A stretch of 64,000 bases of DNA, from the NCBI RefSeq assembly GCF_009688965.1, contig NZ_AP021875.1, forward strand, positions 5,208,001 to 5,272,000, given 5' to 3'. Below the pieces are notes generated by a model that saw only the letters and a program-made list of their open reading frames with translations, did not search any database and was not told the DNA's origin. The first letter of the stretch is position 1. Every line of letters begins with the position of its first letter. Position numbers and translations under genes: made by a program. Below are positions 62,636 to 64,000 of the stretch, one piece after another. This DNA comes from Desulfosarcina widdelii. GTDB lineage: Bacteria > Desulfobacterota > Desulfobacteria > Desulfobacterales > Desulfosarcinaceae.

Positions 62636-63479
62636 GTCCGATGTATCCTTTCATGGTTTCCAGAATGGCCGACGCATCGGTGGCCACCTGGGAGCGTTTT
62701 TTCAGGTTGGTACGCAACTCATCCGGTTCAAAGCGGCAGAGCTTATCCTCGACTTGATGGCGCATATCTTCCAGTTCCTTGGAGTCGCTGAGGTTCAGTC
62801 TGGGAAGGAGCGCACACAACTCACACAGGTTGTTCACCAGGGAATTGCGAAACACCGCATCAGCCTGGTGGAGCTTGTCAGCCATGTGTTTGACGCTCTG
62901 GTAGAGCCGGTTCCACACATCCCGCATGGCCTCCTCAAAGGCTGACCGGTTGCGCTCCTGTATCCGCTTTCGGATTTGATCGATCTCTTCCGCCTGGAGG
63001 GTTACGCGAAAATCCGCTGCCGAGGGCAGGGGATCTATGAACACCTCAAGGCCATATTTGTTTTCGATTTGTGCACCATCAGGGTAATCTCCGCGGTTGA
63101 ACATGCTATTTAAACGTACCCGGGCATCTTCAACCAGGTCCTTGTAGTCGGCAATGAACCGCGCTACGGCTTCCTCGAAGCTGGCCTTCAACCTCCTCAT
63201 CTCGCTGGTATAGGGCAGATAGTTCTTCGACAGCAGGATTCTGGATCCATCGTCGCCCCAGGGCAGGGTGTTTTCATAGTGAAAACTACGGGCCGCATTG
63301 GCTGTTTTGGAGACTGTTTTAATGGCATCTTCAGCTACCAGCCGCTTGTTGAAACTCCCCGAATTTGTAGCGTTGTAAGCCTTCTCAATCTTGTGGGTTA
63401 CCTGTTTGTCCTGCTTCCTGGCGCCCCATTGTTTGATGTGCAGGCGCACCAGCATAGCTTTTTGTGTAATCTCTGTCAT
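62628..63479 (-). CDS. Coiled-coil protein of the MoxR-VWA unit
   Basis: The 283-residue soluble protein starts MTEITQKAMLVRLHIKQWGA, with long helical segments (SEMRRLKASFEEAVARFIAD, DQIRKRIQERNRSAFEEAMR, LSDSKELEDMRHQVEDKLCR). The start of the protein is reminiscent of DUF3150-type proteins found beside phage or plasmid MoxR/VWA genes, but I am not certain. It lies between the AAA+ ATPase and the VWA gene, overlapping the latter by 8 bases, and is probably an adaptor or substrate of that pair. Confidence 0.7.
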   Translation of the reverse strand: MTEITQKAMLVRLHIKQWGARKQDKQVTHKIEKAYNATNSGSFNKRLVAEDAIKTVSKTANAARSFHYENTLPWGDDGSRILLSKNYLPYTSEMRRLKASFEEAVARFIADYKDLVEDARVRLNSMFNRGDYPDGAQIENKYGLEVFIDPLPSAADFRVTLQAEEIDQIRKRIQERNRSAFEEAMRDVWNRLYQSVKHMADKLHQADAVFRNSLVNNLCELCALLPRLNLSDSKELEDMRHQVEDKLCRFEPDELRTNLKKRSQVATDASAILETMKGYIGHG

Positions 63480-63497
63480 TTTTCCTCTCCCCCCTTT

Positions 63498-64000
63498 TTA
63501 AATCAGCACGTCCTGATGATTGGCCGACCATTCGATAAACGCCCGCGTGTTTTGAACCTCGGGTGCGTAATGAATCGCATCGCGAACCAGCAGAACTGAA
63601 AATTCCGCCGGCAGCCGCAGGGCATACGCAATCAGACGCCCGAAGTTATTGTCGCTGGCCTTTTTTGCCAGGGCGCCACACAAGGCATAGAGGGCGGCCG
63701 GATCTTCAGGCACGATTGCCCCGGATGGATTTATCAAGACAGCATCCGGGCTTGGCAGGGACCGAAAAATCCGCAGAAAACCAAGCATTTCGATGGCCGC
63801 CCCTTCACCGACGGTGCCGGCTAAAAGATCGTATTCCACATCCGAGGAGGGGTTTTGCCCCAATACATTGGAGACAAACTCCCAGGACCTGGGGCTTGGA
63901 AAGGCTTTTTCGTCCGCCCGGCCTTCGAACTGATGCAGCAGTTCCGGACGGAATCTTATAAATGCGATGACTTCGTTCTTTATCCCACGCCTCAATGCCC
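63498..64000 (-). CDS. MoxR-type AAA+ ATPase, C-terminal part (cut by window edge)
   Basis: The visible 167 codons give the lid and C-terminal part: NEVIAFIRFRPELLHQFEGR, DEKAFPSPRSWEFVSNVLGQ, then helices to HQDVLI. The F-P-S-P-R-S-W segment with a preceding RPELL is typical of MoxR-family ATPases. The Walker motifs must lie outside the window; the frame is open to base 64000. First gene of the leftward unit with the coiled-coil and DUF2201/VWA proteins. Confidence 0.75.
   Translation of the reverse strand, partial: ALRRGIKNEVIAFIRFRPELLHQFEGRADEKAFPSPRSWEFVSNVLGQNPSSDVEYDLLAGTVGEGAAIEMLGFLRIFRSLPSPDAVLINPSGAIVPEDPAALYALCGALAKKASDNNFGRLIAYALRLPAEFSVLLVRDAIHYAPEVQNTRAFIEWSANHQDVLI

Overview
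The window looks like a chromosomal segment of a Gram-negative, probably deltaproteobacterial (Desulfobacterota-like) environmental bacterium. This is an inference from the sigma-54 activator and its promoters, a HME-RND metal pump, c-di-GMP and cAMP signalling genes and the mix of IS families. No rRNA, tRNA or CRISPR array was seen.

Bases 1-28.8 kb are housekeeping, envelope and signalling genes. They comprise a small exported repeat protein, a glutathione synthetase-type ATP-grasp enzyme, an AT-rich B12-binding radical SAM protein, a SUMF1-fold exported protein and a 1076-residue transporter/HEAT/cNMP-binding fusion. A leftward metal or envelope-stress unit follows (DUF6488, membrane protein, histidine kinase, sigma-54 response regulator, HD-GYP). 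Next come a rightward Cus-type efflux operon (two TolC-family proteins, adaptor, RND pump, Met/His-rich protein), a membrane adenylate cyclase, lipoproteins and a PilZ protein. Three small exported proteins, and possibly the radical SAM gene, sit behind near-perfect sigma-54 promoters (GG-N10-GC). The response regulator encoded here is a candidate activator.

Bases 29-61.5 kb form a defence and mobile-element island. It opens with a decayed IS1634-type transposase and a serine recombinase with a palindromic site. A tightly overlapping four-gene operon follows: a DUF1998 helicase carrying a C-terminal nuclease-like domain, a SNF2 helicase, a giant PglX-like methyltransferase and a coiled-coil ATPase. 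It resembles DISARM or the helicase-methylase-ATPase (Hma) class. After it lie a type I hsdR 3' remnant and a papain-like protein with a small partner. Then comes an IS21 element inserted inside the end repeats of an IS481-like element, with a visible target duplication.

The most interesting unit is a bacterial ubiquitin-like conjugation (Bub-type) operon at 53.6-57.6 kb: a 57-residue protein, a Ubl-E2 fusion, a JAB-E1 fusion and DUF6527. An IS4-family element has inserted exactly at the JAB-E1/DUF6527 start-stop overlap. Divergent from it are an XRE repressor and an ImmA/IrrE-type metallopeptidase, a CapH/CapP-like switch. A perfect inverted repeat covers the -35 boxes of both directions. 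An IS1380 element has replaced the last few codons of the peptidase gene.

Bases 60.8-64 kb hold an ORF6N protein with a duplicated palindrome, then a leftward MoxR-type unit (AAA+ ATPase, coiled-coil protein, DUF2201/VWA protein) that runs off the right edge.
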